From Taibaiella soli (GTDB taxonomy: Bacteria; Bacteroidota; Bacteroidia; Chitinophagales; Chitinophagaceae): DNA of 64,000 bases. Position 1 is the stretch's first letter; every line of letters starts with the position of its first letter. Positions 25,815-35,186 of this stretch are shown here, one piece after another. The notes under the pieces are model-generated. The model had not been told where the DNA came from and made no database searches. It worked only from the letters and a program-made list of their open reading frames with translations. Where the stretch lies: positions 1-64,000 of the forward strand of contig NZ_QKTW01000002.1 of assembly GCF_003236175.1 (NCBI RefSeq), written 5' to 3'. The position numbers and the translations under genes are program-made.

Positions 25815-27119
25815 TTGCTGAGAAAGAAAGCTACATACCTGCTTCTGGAAAATGACGCAGAATCTATAAAATTAAGGATGCTGAATTGGATACAACAGTT
25901 CAGCATCCTTCTTTTTCTGGATAACAACGGCTATAATGCGCCTGTTGGCAATTACGAATGCCTGGCCGGCATCGGTGGTCAGGAAGTGGTGCGTCCTTCC
26001 GACGGAGATGCACTGATCCATTTGCAGGAATGGCATGATACGCGCCAGGATTGGCTTTTCGGGCATATTTGTTATGACTACAAAAACAAGCTGGAATCAA
26101 AGCTCTCCAGTAATCACACGGCGAATACGCATTTTCCGGATATCAGTTTCTTTCAGCCGGAAATAGTCGTGTATATCAACAGAGACCGTACCAAACTCTG
26201 CATTGAATCGCTGAAACTAACTCCAGATGAGGTCTATGATCAGATTTTGCAATCGTCGGAGATTAAAGAAACAGCACTTCCGCAAATTAATTTTCAACAA
26301 AGAATTTTACAGCAGGAATACCTTGGTATCATCGATACTTTGCGCAAGCATATCGAAGATGGCGATTGTTATGAAATCAATTTCTGCAATGAAGGTTTCT
26401 GCGAAAATGTAACGATCGATCCTGTAACTGTTTTCCATAAGCTAAATACAATCTCACCTGCGCCATTTGCGGCCTACTACAGATTAGAAGATAAACATCT
26501 GATGTCTGCAAGTCCGGAGCGTTATTTGATGAAGCAGGGAAGTAAGGTGCTTTCGCAGCCAATCAAAGGCACAGCTAAAAGAGGAACGAGCGCCGCAGAA
26601 GATGAACAGCGCAAAACCGAACTGCAAACCAGCATTAAAGAGCGCGCCGAAAACGTGATGATTGTGGATCTGGTGCGCAATGATCTGGCGCGTTGTTGTG
26701 AAGTCGGTAGCATTGCGGTCGATGAGTTGTTTAAGATCTATACTTTTCCGCAAGTGCATCAGATGATTTCAACAGTAAGCGGCCAATTGCAGACCGGCAA
26801 GCCTTTTACTGATGCCATCCGTTATTCTTTTCCGATGGGAAGTATGACCGGTGCACCGAAGATTATGGTGATGCAGTTGATCGAGAAATACGAAAAGGCA
26901 CGACGAGAGCTATTTTCAGGAACGGTAGGTTATATCACGCCCGATGGTGATTTTGATTTTAATGTGGTTATCCGCAGTTTATTTTATAACGCCGGCACAC
27001 AATACCTTTCTTACCAGACCGGTGGCGCCATTACCTACGACAGCGATCCGCAACAGGAATACGATGAAATGCGGTTGAAAGCATGGGCGCTTGAGCGAAG
27101 CTTTATGCTTAAAGCTTAA
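25815..27119 (+). CDS. pabB: Aminodeoxychorismate synthase component I
   Basis: A chorismate-binding enzyme that aminates chorismate to aminodeoxychorismate for folate synthesis. The C-terminal catalytic domain has the family blocks PIKGTAKRGTS, KERAENVMIVDLVRNDLARC, FPMGSMTGAPKIMVMQLIE and the terminal GGAITYDSDPQQEYDE. PIKGT in place of the tryptophan-type motif suits PabB over TrpE. Residues 1-120 form the shorter N-terminal lobe. The frame begins at a TTG at 25815. The first ATG (25878) would delete residues ATYLLLENDAESIKLRML, which align with conserved N-termini of this family as I recall it, so a TTG or CTG start is likely. It is 17 bases after the acidic protein gene and probably co-transcribed. 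Confidence 0.88.
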   Translation: MLRKKATYLLLENDAESIKLRMLNWIQQFSILLFLDNNGYNAPVGNYECLAGIGGQEVVRPSDGDALIHLQEWHDTRQDWLFGHICYDYKNKLESKLSSNHTANTHFPDISFFQPEIVVYINRDRTKLCIESLKLTPDEVYDQILQSSEIKETALPQINFQQRILQQEYLGIIDTLRKHIEDGDCYEINFCNEGFCENVTIDPVTVFHKLNTISPAPFAAYYRLEDKHLMSASPERYLMKQGSKVLSQPIKGTAKRGTSAAEDEQRKTELQTSIKERAENVMIVDLVRNDLARCCEVGSIAVDELFKIYTFPQVHQMISTVSGQLQTGKPFTDAIRYSFPMGSMTGAPKIMVMQLIEKYEKARRELFSGTVGYITPDGDFDFNVVIRSLFYNAGTQYLSYQTGGAITYDSDPQQEYDEMRLKAWALERSFMLKA

Positions 27120-27187
27120 AGCTGCTCATTTTTTGACTTAAGTATTAGTATGGGGAAGTTTTATGCTTTAAGCTTTGTGCTTTTGGC

Positions 27188-27391
27188 TTACTCAGGATCT
27201 CCCAAAATCTCGGTCACTCTCCCAATCTGTCCATCTTCTAATCTTACTTTAATGCCTCTGGAATGATACAGTGAACTCGTCAGCAAATCTTTTACGATAC
27301 CGATTGTTTTCTTGCCGGTGCGTTGATCTTTCTTAAGGATAATAGCCACTTCCAGGCCAGGATAAATATCTTCACGTCGTTGTCCACTCAT
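27188..27391 (-). CDS. YwbE family protein
   Basis: A 67-residue protein fully matching the small YwbE family: SGQRREDIYPGLEVAIILKK, DQRTGKKTIGIVKDLLTSS, then RGIKVRLEDGQIGRV. The fold is a small beta-barrel-like domain, possibly nucleic-acid-binding; its role is not known. A longer frame begins at 27484, but it overlaps the upstream acylphosphatase gene and looks unlike the family. It is last in a minus-strand cluster, 25 bases after acylphosphatase. Confidence 0.85.
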   Translation of the reverse strand: MSGQRREDIYPGLEVAIILKKDQRTGKKTIGIVKDLLTSSLYHSRGIKVRLEDGQIGRVTEILGDPE

Positions 27392-27416
27392 GCTGCAAAA
27401 ATAATTTGAAAACTGA

Positions 27417-27695
27417 TTAAGACACAATTTCAAAAGAAGCAGCTGTAAGTAATGCCGTGTTGTCTTTGGTTGCAACCTGCACACTGCTTACCTGAGCACC
27501 ATCCGGACCTTTTTTACACCAGGCGATAAAACGGTTGATGATGTCCTGATCACCCTGTAGCAGTGCTTCTACATTGCCATCTGGCGTATTGCGTATCCAG
27601 CCTTTCACACCAAGCTGATCCGCCATTTTTTTTGCAGATATACGATAAAAAACGCCTTGTACTTTTCCGGAGATGAGCAGATGGGTTGTTGTCAT
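27417..27695 (-). CDS. acyP: Acylphosphatase
   Basis: A 92-residue enzyme that hydrolyses acyl phosphates. Both signature stretches are present: GKVQGVFYRISAKKMADQLG with the phosphate-binding arginine of GVFYR, and VKGWIRNTPDGNVEALLQG with the catalytic asparagine. The length is typical and it is cytoplasmic. It sits 16 bases downstream of the MORN/TonB-type gene and 25 bases upstream of ywbE, suggesting a shared transcript without obvious functional link. Confidence 0.95.
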   Translation of the reverse strand: MTTTHLLISGKVQGVFYRISAKKMADQLGVKGWIRNTPDGNVEALLQGDQDIINRFIAWCKKGPDGAQVSSVQVATKDNTALLTAASFEIVS

Positions 27696-27711
27696 CTGGT
27701 AAAGTTAGGAT

Positions 27712-29286
27712 TTAAGGATTATTAGAATAAGTTACCTTGATATGCGCAGGATCTTTTTTATAGACGAACGTCATGTAGCAAACTGATTCAGTAGGTAAGC
27801 CATTATAATAAGCTGGATTCCATTTCGGCATTTCATTTACGAAACGAAGGGCATTTTCATCCCAAAGTAAACCGATACCATCCACTAATTTTGTATCGCT
27901 AATACCACCGTCTTCCGCTATCGTGAATTTAATTTTTACTTTTCCTTCGTTCATGATGAGTGTAGAGGGCGGATAAACGAGATAAGTTTCTTTATACTCG
28001 TCGAATTCACCTGGAAAAGATGCATTAATCGCGGAAGGTTTATACTCTGTTTCTTTGCCATCGTTGGTATAGCTTTTTCCGTTTGTCATCTGGGTATAGA
28101 TATTGTAATGTTCGCTTGTTTTTATTTTTCCATTAGGATAATAATACTCCTGAGGACCCACCAGATGTCCAGATAGATAACTCTTTTTGGCCAGTAGGGT
28201 TAGTGTTTTAGGATCCCAGTATTGCCATACACCTGTCTTTTCACCACTAGCATAATAGCCTTTCGATAATATATTTTCAAGAGAATCGTAGGATGTGTAA
28301 CCCTTATCTAGCTTGCCATTTACGTAATAAGAAATGCTTTTTACTGCGCCGTTAGGATAATATCTGTACCATGTACTGTCGTTTTGCGTATGTATGCAGT
28401 TACCCTCACTGGATTTGTAAGTTCTTCCATTAAGTGTATCGTAAAATACAGTCCAAAAACGTATTGTATCTGAGCCGTGTCTTTGTGTTGATCTTAGGAT
28501 GTTTGTTCCTTTGCGATAATATGTCCAGATGCTATCGGGAATATTGTTTGTGAAATGTCCGGTTGAACGGAGCTTGCCGCTTAAAGAGTCAAAACTATAG
28601 GTGTTGCCGGTATAGAAATGGCCAAAGCGATGTATCTGGGAAACTTTTTTTGTGCCCCGAAAATAAACTGTACGATATGATGTGTCTGCTTTTGGATCGT
28701 AGTCATATATATTTATTGGAAAGCCGCTTGCTGAATCATATATTCTTTGGCTAAGTATTGTGTCTTTACGTAGGATGTTTTTATAGTGCAGTGTTTTTCC
28801 ATCAGCGAAATAAGCTAGCGATTCACCATTCTTTTTTCCATTTTTATATTCAATCCGATTATACATTTTTCCGGTCGCTGCATGGTAATAGTGGAATACG
28901 CCTTCGGCGGAGTCTTTCCTGAAAAGGCCAGTATATTTAAGTTTGTCGGAGTTAGAATAATAGAATTTCCAAAAACCATTGCGCTTATTGTTTCGATAGT
29001 CACCTTCATCCTCTTTATGTCCAAGCGAATCATAATAAGTAAAATATCCTTCCTTCACTTCACTGTCAATTTGGGAAAACGTGCCTACCATTTGCGGAAT
29101 GCCACTTATGTAATAATCCGTTACATGATACAGCCCATTCTCTGCTTTTGGCTTTAAACGGAAATAAGCAGCACTGTCACGGCTTGTGGTCGGTTTCCAT
29201 GATTTATTAAAAAAAATGGTATCGTTTTGTGCAAAAGAGTAGAGGCTGCAAAGAAGAAGGCAGACGAGGATAGCGGTATACTTCAT
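27712..29286 (-). CDS. MORN-repeat (YwqK-like) protein with TonB C-terminal domain
   Basis: A 524-residue exported protein with signal peptide MKYTAILVCLLLCSLYSFAQ (start at 29286; a frame from 29307 adds seven residues before it). Residues 40-430 hold a series of MORN-like/YwqK repeats of the form G-K-x-G-x-W-x-Y-Y (EDEGDYRNNKRNGFWKFYY, NGKKNGESLAYF, SGEKTGVWQYW). The last 100 residues match a TonB C-terminal domain (MNEGKVKIKFTIAEDGGISD … LRFVNEMPKWNPAYYNG). Such Bacteroidota proteins are often named YwqK-family or TonB-like; the actual role is unknown. There is no N-terminal membrane anchor of a true TonB, so energy transduction is unlikely. Confidence 0.75.
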   Translation of the reverse strand: MKYTAILVCLLLCSLYSFAQNDTIFFNKSWKPTTSRDSAAYFRLKPKAENGLYHVTDYYISGIPQMVGTFSQIDSEVKEGYFTYYDSLGHKEDEGDYRNNKRNGFWKFYYSNSDKLKYTGLFRKDSAEGVFHYYHAATGKMYNRIEYKNGKKNGESLAYFADGKTLHYKNILRKDTILSQRIYDSASGFPINIYDYDPKADTSYRTVYFRGTKKVSQIHRFGHFYTGNTYSFDSLSGKLRSTGHFTNNIPDSIWTYYRKGTNILRSTQRHGSDTIRFWTVFYDTLNGRTYKSSEGNCIHTQNDSTWYRYYPNGAVKSISYYVNGKLDKGYTSYDSLENILSKGYYASGEKTGVWQYWDPKTLTLLAKKSYLSGHLVGPQEYYYPNGKIKTSEHYNIYTQMTNGKSYTNDGKETEYKPSAINASFPGEFDEYKETYLVYPPSTLIMNEGKVKIKFTIAEDGGISDTKLVDGIGLLWDENALRFVNEMPKWNPAYYNGLPTESVCYMTFVYKKDPAHIKVTYSNNP

Positions 29287-29343
29287 AGCATGATACGAAT
29301 GCCGCAAAAGTAACCGAATGAAAACAAATCAAATAATGAATAT

Positions 29344-29766
29344 TTACTTTTTCTCTTTTACCGCTTCTAGGCTGTCTTTTTTGATGGCGTGGAAATCTTT
29401 GTTGAGGGTACGGTCATCCTGAGAGATGGCTTTTTCATTTTTGTGCAAATCTGATTTTGTAGTATGCACATCCGTACGAATTGCCTTTAGATCAGATTTG
29501 TCCTGGTGAACATAAGATGAGTCTTTGTGCGTGGATTTATCTTCGTAATACAATTCATTGGCATAATGCCGGGATTTTTTCTCTTTATCGAGATTGTTTT
29601 CATTTTGTTTTTTATGGGTGATGTCGTCAGTTCTTTTCTTTTCATCCGACATCTCTTTCTGACTGAGCGAATCCTTTTTTGTTGGTACCTGAACGGAAAG
29701 TGTTTGGGCACGCAATGATCCAAAGGAAACCACCCCACAAAATGCTATAAAAATGAACCGTTTCAT
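29344..29766 (-). CDS. Exported charged coiled-coil protein
   Basis: A 140-residue exported protein with signal peptide MKRFIFIAFCGVVSFGSLRA. The mature part is rich in K, D, S, T and H, with irregular repeats of the type SDLKAIRTDVHTTKSDLHKN. It contains no hydrophobic core, so it is a coiled coil or disordered. It is not recognised. It lies 57 bases upstream of the MORN-type gene on the same strand. Confidence 0.55.
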   Translation of the reverse strand: MKRFIFIAFCGVVSFGSLRAQTLSVQVPTKKDSLSQKEMSDEKKRTDDITHKKQNENNLDKEKKSRHYANELYYEDKSTHKDSSYVHQDKSDLKAIRTDVHTTKSDLHKNEKAISQDDRTLNKDFHAIKKDSLEAVKEKK

Positions 29767-29903
29767 AACGAATATTTTTAGTTCATGTTATAAAATTAGG
29801 TTATTTGTGCGTGTGATTATGTTAAAGCTTAGCTTTTATAATCAGCTTCTTAAACTGCAGATACTGTGGATAAGTAAAGACAATATTCAGCCCCGTTTTT
29901 TGT

Positions 29904-29911
29904 TAATTTTG
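29904..29911 (+). promoter_or_regulatory. Possible -7 box before dnaE
   Basis: TAATTTTG matches TAnnTTTG 46 bases before the dnaE start. No TTG -33 element is present at the right distance, so this is a weak candidate. Confidence 0.3.
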
Positions 29912-29956
29912 TAGGCTCGCTACAGGTTCAAAATACCCACAAATAAGCCGGACAAG

Positions 29957-32900
29957 ATGAAGTTTTCCCATTTACACAATCATACCCAGTTTTCGCTTCT
30001 GGACGGTGCTTCGAGCATCGGCCGTCTCTATGAAAAAGCTATGAAAGACGAAATGCCAGCCGTGGCTATTACAGATCACGGTAATATGTTTGGCGCGTTT
30101 CAGTTTGTATCGGAAGCATGGAAGAATAAAAAGGTAGTGGGGCAGACGCCGGAAGGGAAAGATATCATGGAGCCGGTGGTAAAACCGATTGTGGGTTGTG
30201 AATTTTACCTCGTAGAGAATCGTCATAAACGTCAGTTCTCTAAAGACGATAAAGACGTTCGTTGTCATCAGCTTTTCCTGGCCAAAGATGAAGTAGGGTA
30301 TAAAAATCTGGTGAAACTCTGTTCGCTGGGTTACATGGAAGGGATGTACGGTAAATATCCGCGTATCGACAAGGAACTGGTGTTGAAATATCACGAAGGC
30401 CTGATCGCTACGACTTGTTGTCTTGGCGCGTCCGTGCCGCGTGCGATTCTGAAAAAAGGCGAGGAAGCGGGCGAGATAGAATTTAAATGGTGGCTGGATC
30501 TGTTTGGTGATGATTATTACGTAGAGTTTCAGCGACACGATATCCCAGAGCAGATTACAGTCAACAATGTTCTTGTAAAATTTGCACGTAAATACAACGT
30601 GCCCATCATTGCATCCAACGACTCTCACTATGTAGAGCGCGATGATTATAATGCCCACGATATCCTGCTTTGTATCAACACAGGTGAAAAGCAGGCTACG
30701 CCTACAATGAAGGATTTCAGCGATGACGATGTGTCGATGAAAGACCGCCGGTTTGCGTTTTACAACGATCAGTTCTATTTCAAAACAACGCAGGAAATGT
30801 CCACGTTGTTTGCCGATTTGCCGGAGGCGATCGACAATACCAACCGTATTGTAGAGAAGGTAAAGCCGCTGAAACTGGAACGTGAAATCCTGCTGCCGCA
30901 CTTTAAAGTGCCAACAGAATTTAACGATGATCAGGATGCATTTCTCGAACATCTTACCTGGACGGGCGCCAAAGAACGTTATAAAGAAATCACACCGGAA
31001 ATTGAAGAGCGTATCAAATTTGAGCTCTTCACTATTCGTACGATGGGTTTCGCGGGTTACTTCTTAATCGTATCAGACTTTATTGCAGCTGGTCGTAATC
31101 TAGGCGTGTTCATTGGCCCGGGACGTGGTTCTGCGGCGGGTTCTGCAGTTGCTTACTGTACAGGTATTACCAATATTGACCCGATTAAATATAATCTTCT
31201 GTTTGAACGTTTCTTAAATCCGGAACGTAAAAGTATGCCCGATATCGATACAGATTTTGACGATACTGGTCGTCAGAAAGTAATCGATTATGTGGTCGAT
31301 AAATACGGTAAAACCCAGGTGGCGCACATTGTTACTTATGGTACAATGGCTGCCAAAATGAGTATCAAAGACGTTGCCCGTGTATTGGATCTTCCTTTGC
31401 CGGAGGCGAACGGATTAGCAAAACTGGTGCCGGAAAAACCGGGTATTTCTCTGAAACGTGTATTGCACGCACCCTTGAAAGGGGAGAAAAGTCTGGAGGA
31501 AAAAGAAGGTCTCGGTGGTGAAGATATTGAGAACGTAAATAAGATCCGTGAAATCTATCAGATGACGGATACGCTGCCGGGGCGTGTTCTGCACGAAGCG
31601 GAAAAGCTGGAAGGCTCTGTGCGCGGCACGGGTATTCACGCAGCGGGTATCATCATTGCGCCAAAAGACCTGACTGAATTACTTCCTGTTTGCGCGAATA
31701 AGGATGTAAACCTTCTCATTACGCAGTTTGAAGGCAAAATCATTGAAGACGCAGGTGTAATCAAAATGGATTTTCTGGGTCTGAAAACCCTTTCCATCAT
31801 TAAGGATGCGCTTGATCTGATTAAAAGAAACCACGGTATCACCATCGATATCGACTACATTCCGCTTGATGATTTGGCTACTTATGAGCTATATCAGCGC
31901 GGTGATACGAATGGTACGTTTCAGTTTGAAAGTCCCGGGATGCAGAAATATCTGCGCGAACTGAAGCCCGATAAATTTGCCGATCTCATTGCGATGAACG
32001 CCTTGTATCGTCCGGGTCCGCTCGAGTATATCCCAAACTTTATCAAGCGTAAACACGGGGAAGAGGCAATCGTATATGACGTTCCGGAAATGGAAGAGTA
32101 CCTGGCCGACACGTACGGTATTACGGTATATCAGGAACAGGTAATGTTGCTCTCGCAAAAGCTTGCAGGTTTCTCTAAAGGAGATGCCGACGTATTGCGT
32201 AAAGCGATGGGTAAAAAGCAGATTGCCATTCTGAATAAAATGAAAAGCCAGTTTGTGGAAGGAGCTACTAAAAAGGGGCATCCTGAAGACAAACTGAATA
32301 AAATATGGGCCGACTGGGAAGCATTTGCCCAGTATGCGTTCAATAAATCGCACTCTACCTGTTATGCATTCGTAGCGTATCAGACCGCTTATCTGAAAGC
32401 GCATTATCCTTCAGAATACATGGCTGCGGTAATGAACAACGCCAACAGTATTGAGAAGATTACCTTTTTCATGGAAGAATGTCAGCGCATCAATCTGGCA
32501 GTATTAGGACCGGATGTGAATGAGTCGCTGAAAGGTTTCTCCGTAAATAAAAAAGGGGTTATCCGCTTTGGTATGAACTCCATCAAAGGGGTAGGTGAAG
32601 CTGCAGTAGAAGATATTATCTCTGAAAGAGAAAACGGCGGACCATACACTACAGTATTTGATTTTATCTGCCGTGTCAATCAGCGTACGGTCAATAAAAA
32701 ATCGCTGGAAAGCCTGGTGCTGGCAGGTGCTATGGACAACTTCAAAGAAATGCACCGTGCGCAGTACTTCTTTGCGCCGCCGACAGATCCGGTAACGGGT
32801 ATGGAGCGTCTCGTACGTTTCGGTAATCAGTTTCAGGCAAGTACTTCCGTTGCTACCAACAGTCTTTTTGGTGCAACAACAATGCCTGATGTAAAACCGC

Positions 32901-33574
32901 CGGTAATGCCGGAATGCGATACCTGGGCGCTACCGGAATTGCTCAACAAAGAGAAAGATGTAATTGGTATCTATCTCAGCGCGCACCCGTTAGATGGTTT
33001 CCGTTTTGAGATGGACAACTATGGCATGATGCCGATCAGCGAGCTGGAAAATAATAAAGGCAGAACGGTGCGCATTGCAGGTTTTATCACTGATGCTGCA
33101 CATATGGTGACCAAGAAGGGTAGTAAGTTTGGTAAGATGGTAATCAACGATTACAGCGGTAATCAGGAGCTTCTTTTCTGGGAAAACAACTACGTGCAGT
33201 ACAATAATTTTATCGACAACGGTCAGACGATTATGGTGCAGGGTTCTTACAAAGAGCACCGTTTCCGCCCCGGTGTCATGGAATTTGAGATTCAGAATAT
33301 CATGCTGCTCGATCAGGTGCGTAAAACCATGACGAAAAAGCTGCACCTGCTGTTGCCCTTACATAAGCTGGATGAACCAATGGTGGCTTTCTTTATGGAC
33401 AATGTAAAGCGTTATCCTGGTTCGACGGATGTTATTTTCAGGGTAGTAGATCACGCTGCGCAAATGGATATTCGCCTTAAAACCCTCAATATGAGGCTGG
33501 AATTGAACGATGAACTGATTCAGTTTTTGCAGGGTAGCGAAGATGTTAAATATTCGCTGGAGATTACGAATTAA
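29957..33574 (+). CDS. dnaE: DNA polymerase III subunit alpha
   Basis: A 1205-residue replicative polymerase. The N-terminal PHP domain starts SHLHNHTQFSLLDGAS and retains metal-binding histidines (HLHNH; ITDHGN). The catalytic palm has GPGRGSAAGS near residue 390 and the acidic triad motif MPDIDTDFDDTGR near 430. The family block YAFNKSHSTCYAFVAYQTAY lies near 795, followed by helix-hairpin-helix and an OB-fold near 1040-1120 (GRTVRIAGFITDAAHMVTKK). The length suits a Bacteroidota DnaE. It is a stand-alone gene in the chromosome-replication machinery. Confidence 0.97.
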   Translation: MKFSHLHNHTQFSLLDGASSIGRLYEKAMKDEMPAVAITDHGNMFGAFQFVSEAWKNKKVVGQTPEGKDIMEPVVKPIVGCEFYLVENRHKRQFSKDDKDVRCHQLFLAKDEVGYKNLVKLCSLGYMEGMYGKYPRIDKELVLKYHEGLIATTCCLGASVPRAILKKGEEAGEIEFKWWLDLFGDDYYVEFQRHDIPEQITVNNVLVKFARKYNVPIIASNDSHYVERDDYNAHDILLCINTGEKQATPTMKDFSDDDVSMKDRRFAFYNDQFYFKTTQEMSTLFADLPEAIDNTNRIVEKVKPLKLEREILLPHFKVPTEFNDDQDAFLEHLTWTGAKERYKEITPEIEERIKFELFTIRTMGFAGYFLIVSDFIAAGRNLGVFIGPGRGSAAGSAVAYCTGITNIDPIKYNLLFERFLNPERKSMPDIDTDFDDTGRQKVIDYVVDKYGKTQVAHIVTYGTMAAKMSIKDVARVLDLPLPEANGLAKLVPEKPGISLKRVLHAPLKGEKSLEEKEGLGGEDIENVNKIREIYQMTDTLPGRVLHEAEKLEGSVRGTGIHAAGIIIAPKDLTELLPVCANKDVNLLITQFEGKIIEDAGVIKMDFLGLKTLSIIKDALDLIKRNHGITIDIDYIPLDDLATYELYQRGDTNGTFQFESPGMQKYLRELKPDKFADLIAMNALYRPGPLEYIPNFIKRKHGEEAIVYDVPEMEEYLADTYGITVYQEQVMLLSQKLAGFSKGDADVLRKAMGKKQIAILNKMKSQFVEGATKKGHPEDKLNKIWADWEAFAQYAFNKSHSTCYAFVAYQTAYLKAHYPSEYMAAVMNNANSIEKITFFMEECQRINLAVLGPDVNESLKGFSVNKKGVIRFGMNSIKGVGEAAVEDIISERENGGPYTTVFDFICRVNQRTVNKKSLESLVLAGAMDNFKEMHRAQYFFAPPTDPVTGMERLVRFGNQFQASTSVATNSLFGATTMPDVKPPVMPECDTWALPELLNKEKDVIGIYLSAHPLDGFRFEMDNYGMMPISELENNKGRTVRIAGFITDAAHMVTKKGSKFGKMVINDYSGNQELLFWENNYVQYNNFIDNGQTIMVQGSYKEHRFRPGVMEFEIQNIMLLDQVRKTMTKKLHLLLPLHKLDEPMVAFFMDNVKRYPGSTDVIFRVVDHAAQMDIRLKTLNMRLELNDELIQFLQGSEDVKYSLEITN

Positions 33575-33671
33575 AAAGATTGATAATCAGCTTTCGAAGT
33601 TGATAATTTCCGGAATGGGGAAAACTTGTCAATAATGTCCCTGTCAACTATTTGCGAATAATCGTCTTCTA

Positions 33672-33702
33672 TTGTGTTGAATCAATATTGGTGGTACATT
33701 TG
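33672..33702 (+). promoter_or_regulatory. Bacteroidota promoter for thioredoxin
   Basis: TTG at 33672-33674, a 20-base spacer, and TACATTTG at 33695-33702 match the TTG-N19-21-TAnnTTTG consensus exactly. Transcription would start about 35 bases before the start codon. Confidence 0.8.
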
Positions 33703-33741
33703 CTATTCATAATTGAGAAATTAATAAAAAAATAAACAATC

Positions 33742-34059
33742 ATGGCAGCAGTATACACCGATGCTAACTTCGATCAGGAAGTGATCAGTGCAGATAAATT
33801 GACAGTAGTAGATTTCTGGGCTCCATGGTGCGGCCCGTGTCTCGCGCTCGGCCCAACCATCGACGCTCTTGCTAAAGAATACGAAGGAAAAATCAATGTA
33901 GGTAAAGTAAACGTTGACGAAAATCCTACGCTTTCTGTAAACTACGGTATCACAAGCATCCCTTGTGTACTTTTCATCAAAGATGGCAAAGTAGTAGACA
34001 AACAAGTTGGTGCAGCTCCACGTGGTGCTTTCGAAAAGAAAATCCAACAACACATCTAA
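33742..34059 (+). CDS. trxA: Thioredoxin
   Basis: A 105-residue thioredoxin. The redox site is WCGPC with cysteines at residues 30 and 33, in VVDFWAPWCGPCLALGPTID. The fold is complete through the final helix (GAAPRGAFEKKIQQHI). The cis-proline loop reads TSIPCVLFI, so a cysteine follows the proline where threonine is usual; this third cysteine might affect specificity or regulation. It has its own promoter and terminator. Confidence 0.95.
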   Translation: MAAVYTDANFDQEVISADKLTVVDFWAPWCGPCLALGPTIDALAKEYEGKINVGKVNVDENPTLSVNYGITSIPCVLFIKDGKVVDKQVGAAPRGAFEKKIQQHI

Positions 34060-34080
34060 AATCCTCTTGATTTTAAATAC

Positions 34081-34113
34081 AAAGGGCCGGCGTTTGTCGG
34101 TCCTTTTCGTTTT
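34081..34113 (+). terminator. Intrinsic terminator
   Basis: AAAGGGCCG pairs with CGGTCCTTT around eight bases, followed by a T-rich run. It ends trxA. Confidence 0.75.
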
Positions 34114-34224
34114 TCGGGGTTTCCCGCAAAGATGCTAAGATGTAAAGTCGCAAACTAGTTATCCCGAGCGAACGAACGGGGAGACACTAATCGTTAATGC
34201 TTTAACCCTTTAATCCACGATACC

Positions 34225-35184
34225 TTAATAAAGCAGTCCGGCCGTTTTTAATGCTTTCAACTGCATCGCGAGTCGTTCGCTAAACAGACGGGCGCCTTCG
34301 CGATTCAGGTGCGTATAATTGTAGAAATACTCTTTGTGGTTGCAGAGCGGGTCTTTAGAAAAATCCAGAAAGATTGCATTGTATTTGGCCGCCAATTCCC
34401 GGAGCATATCCAGATAGCCTTCCCGCAGCAGCACTGTTTTTTGAAATGGCGTATACTCGGGCGGTAATACCATAACCATCCGTATAGAATCGTTTTTACA
34501 GGATTGCAGATAAGTTTCAAACTGGTGGAATACAAACGGATCGAAATCTGGAATATAACGCGGGTATTTTTGGCGGAACGATGCCACTACGTCTGTTTGC
34601 CAGGCGTAATCGTTGGGGCCGAATCCCTTATTTACTTTGAAGTCATCCGCTTCAGGTTTGCCTAAACTACTGCGAATGCCTGCTACTACTGCGTTTGGTT
34701 CACCCTGCCATTTCAGAAACGGAAAATATTTTGTGTAAAATGGAATATCAATTCTCGTTGCCATCTGAAATAAATCCGGATTGCTGAGAAAGGGCAGATA
34801 TTGTTCCCGGTTATATTGCGCGCTCGATATTCCGAAGAAAACGTAATCCACTACCTGAATAATCATTTTAGGTTTGCGGTTGTATCGCGCGTAAAAAAGA
34901 TAACGAGCGTACTGCACATCAAAACAAATTCCGTCGGAGCCAATATTGAAACTATTACTGCCGATCGCCGAATCAATGACGAATGGGTCGATCTGCACAC
35001 GCGCATGCGAATTGCCCTGTATCAGCACATCGGTATTGATTGTTCCGTTTTCCATCCCGTTCAGGACGCTGTATCGAGGATAATTTCCATTCTTGAAACC
35101 ACGCTCTGTCACAAATGAAACCGCAATCAGCACAATGATGCAGATTGCCAGAAAGCCTATGAAGTCAAGCAAGAATTTTTTCAT
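34225..35184 (-). CDS. SGNH/GDSL-like O-acetylation partner protein
   Basis: A 319-residue protein with an N-terminal membrane anchor (LLDFIGFLAICIIVLIAVSF) and a periplasmic SGNH-hydrolase-like domain. Block I is TDVLIQGNSHARVQID (S as the candidate nucleophile in GNSH), and the C-terminal block has YNYTHLNREGARLFSERL with the catalytic-type histidine in THLN. It lies 2 bases after the MBOAT gene, so they are certainly coupled. In alginate and similar O-acetylation systems, an MBOAT protein moves acyl groups across the membrane and an SGNH protein places them on a polymer. The start at 35184 is preferred, because the longer frame adds a non-family extension. Confidence 0.8.
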   Translation of the reverse strand: MKKFLLDFIGFLAICIIVLIAVSFVTERGFKNGNYPRYSVLNGMENGTINTDVLIQGNSHARVQIDPFVIDSAIGSNSFNIGSDGICFDVQYARYLFYARYNRKPKMIIQVVDYVFFGISSAQYNREQYLPFLSNPDLFQMATRIDIPFYTKYFPFLKWQGEPNAVVAGIRSSLGKPEADDFKVNKGFGPNDYAWQTDVVASFRQKYPRYIPDFDPFVFHQFETYLQSCKNDSIRMVMVLPPEYTPFQKTVLLREGYLDMLRELAAKYNAIFLDFSKDPLCNHKEYFYNYTHLNREGARLFSERLAMQLKALKTAGLLY

Positions 35185-35186
35185 CG

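Noticed and set aside
30000-30952. A long minus-strand frame opposite dnaE
   Set aside because: Its translation is histidine/phenylalanine-rich shadow sequence; dnaE is certain on the plus strand.
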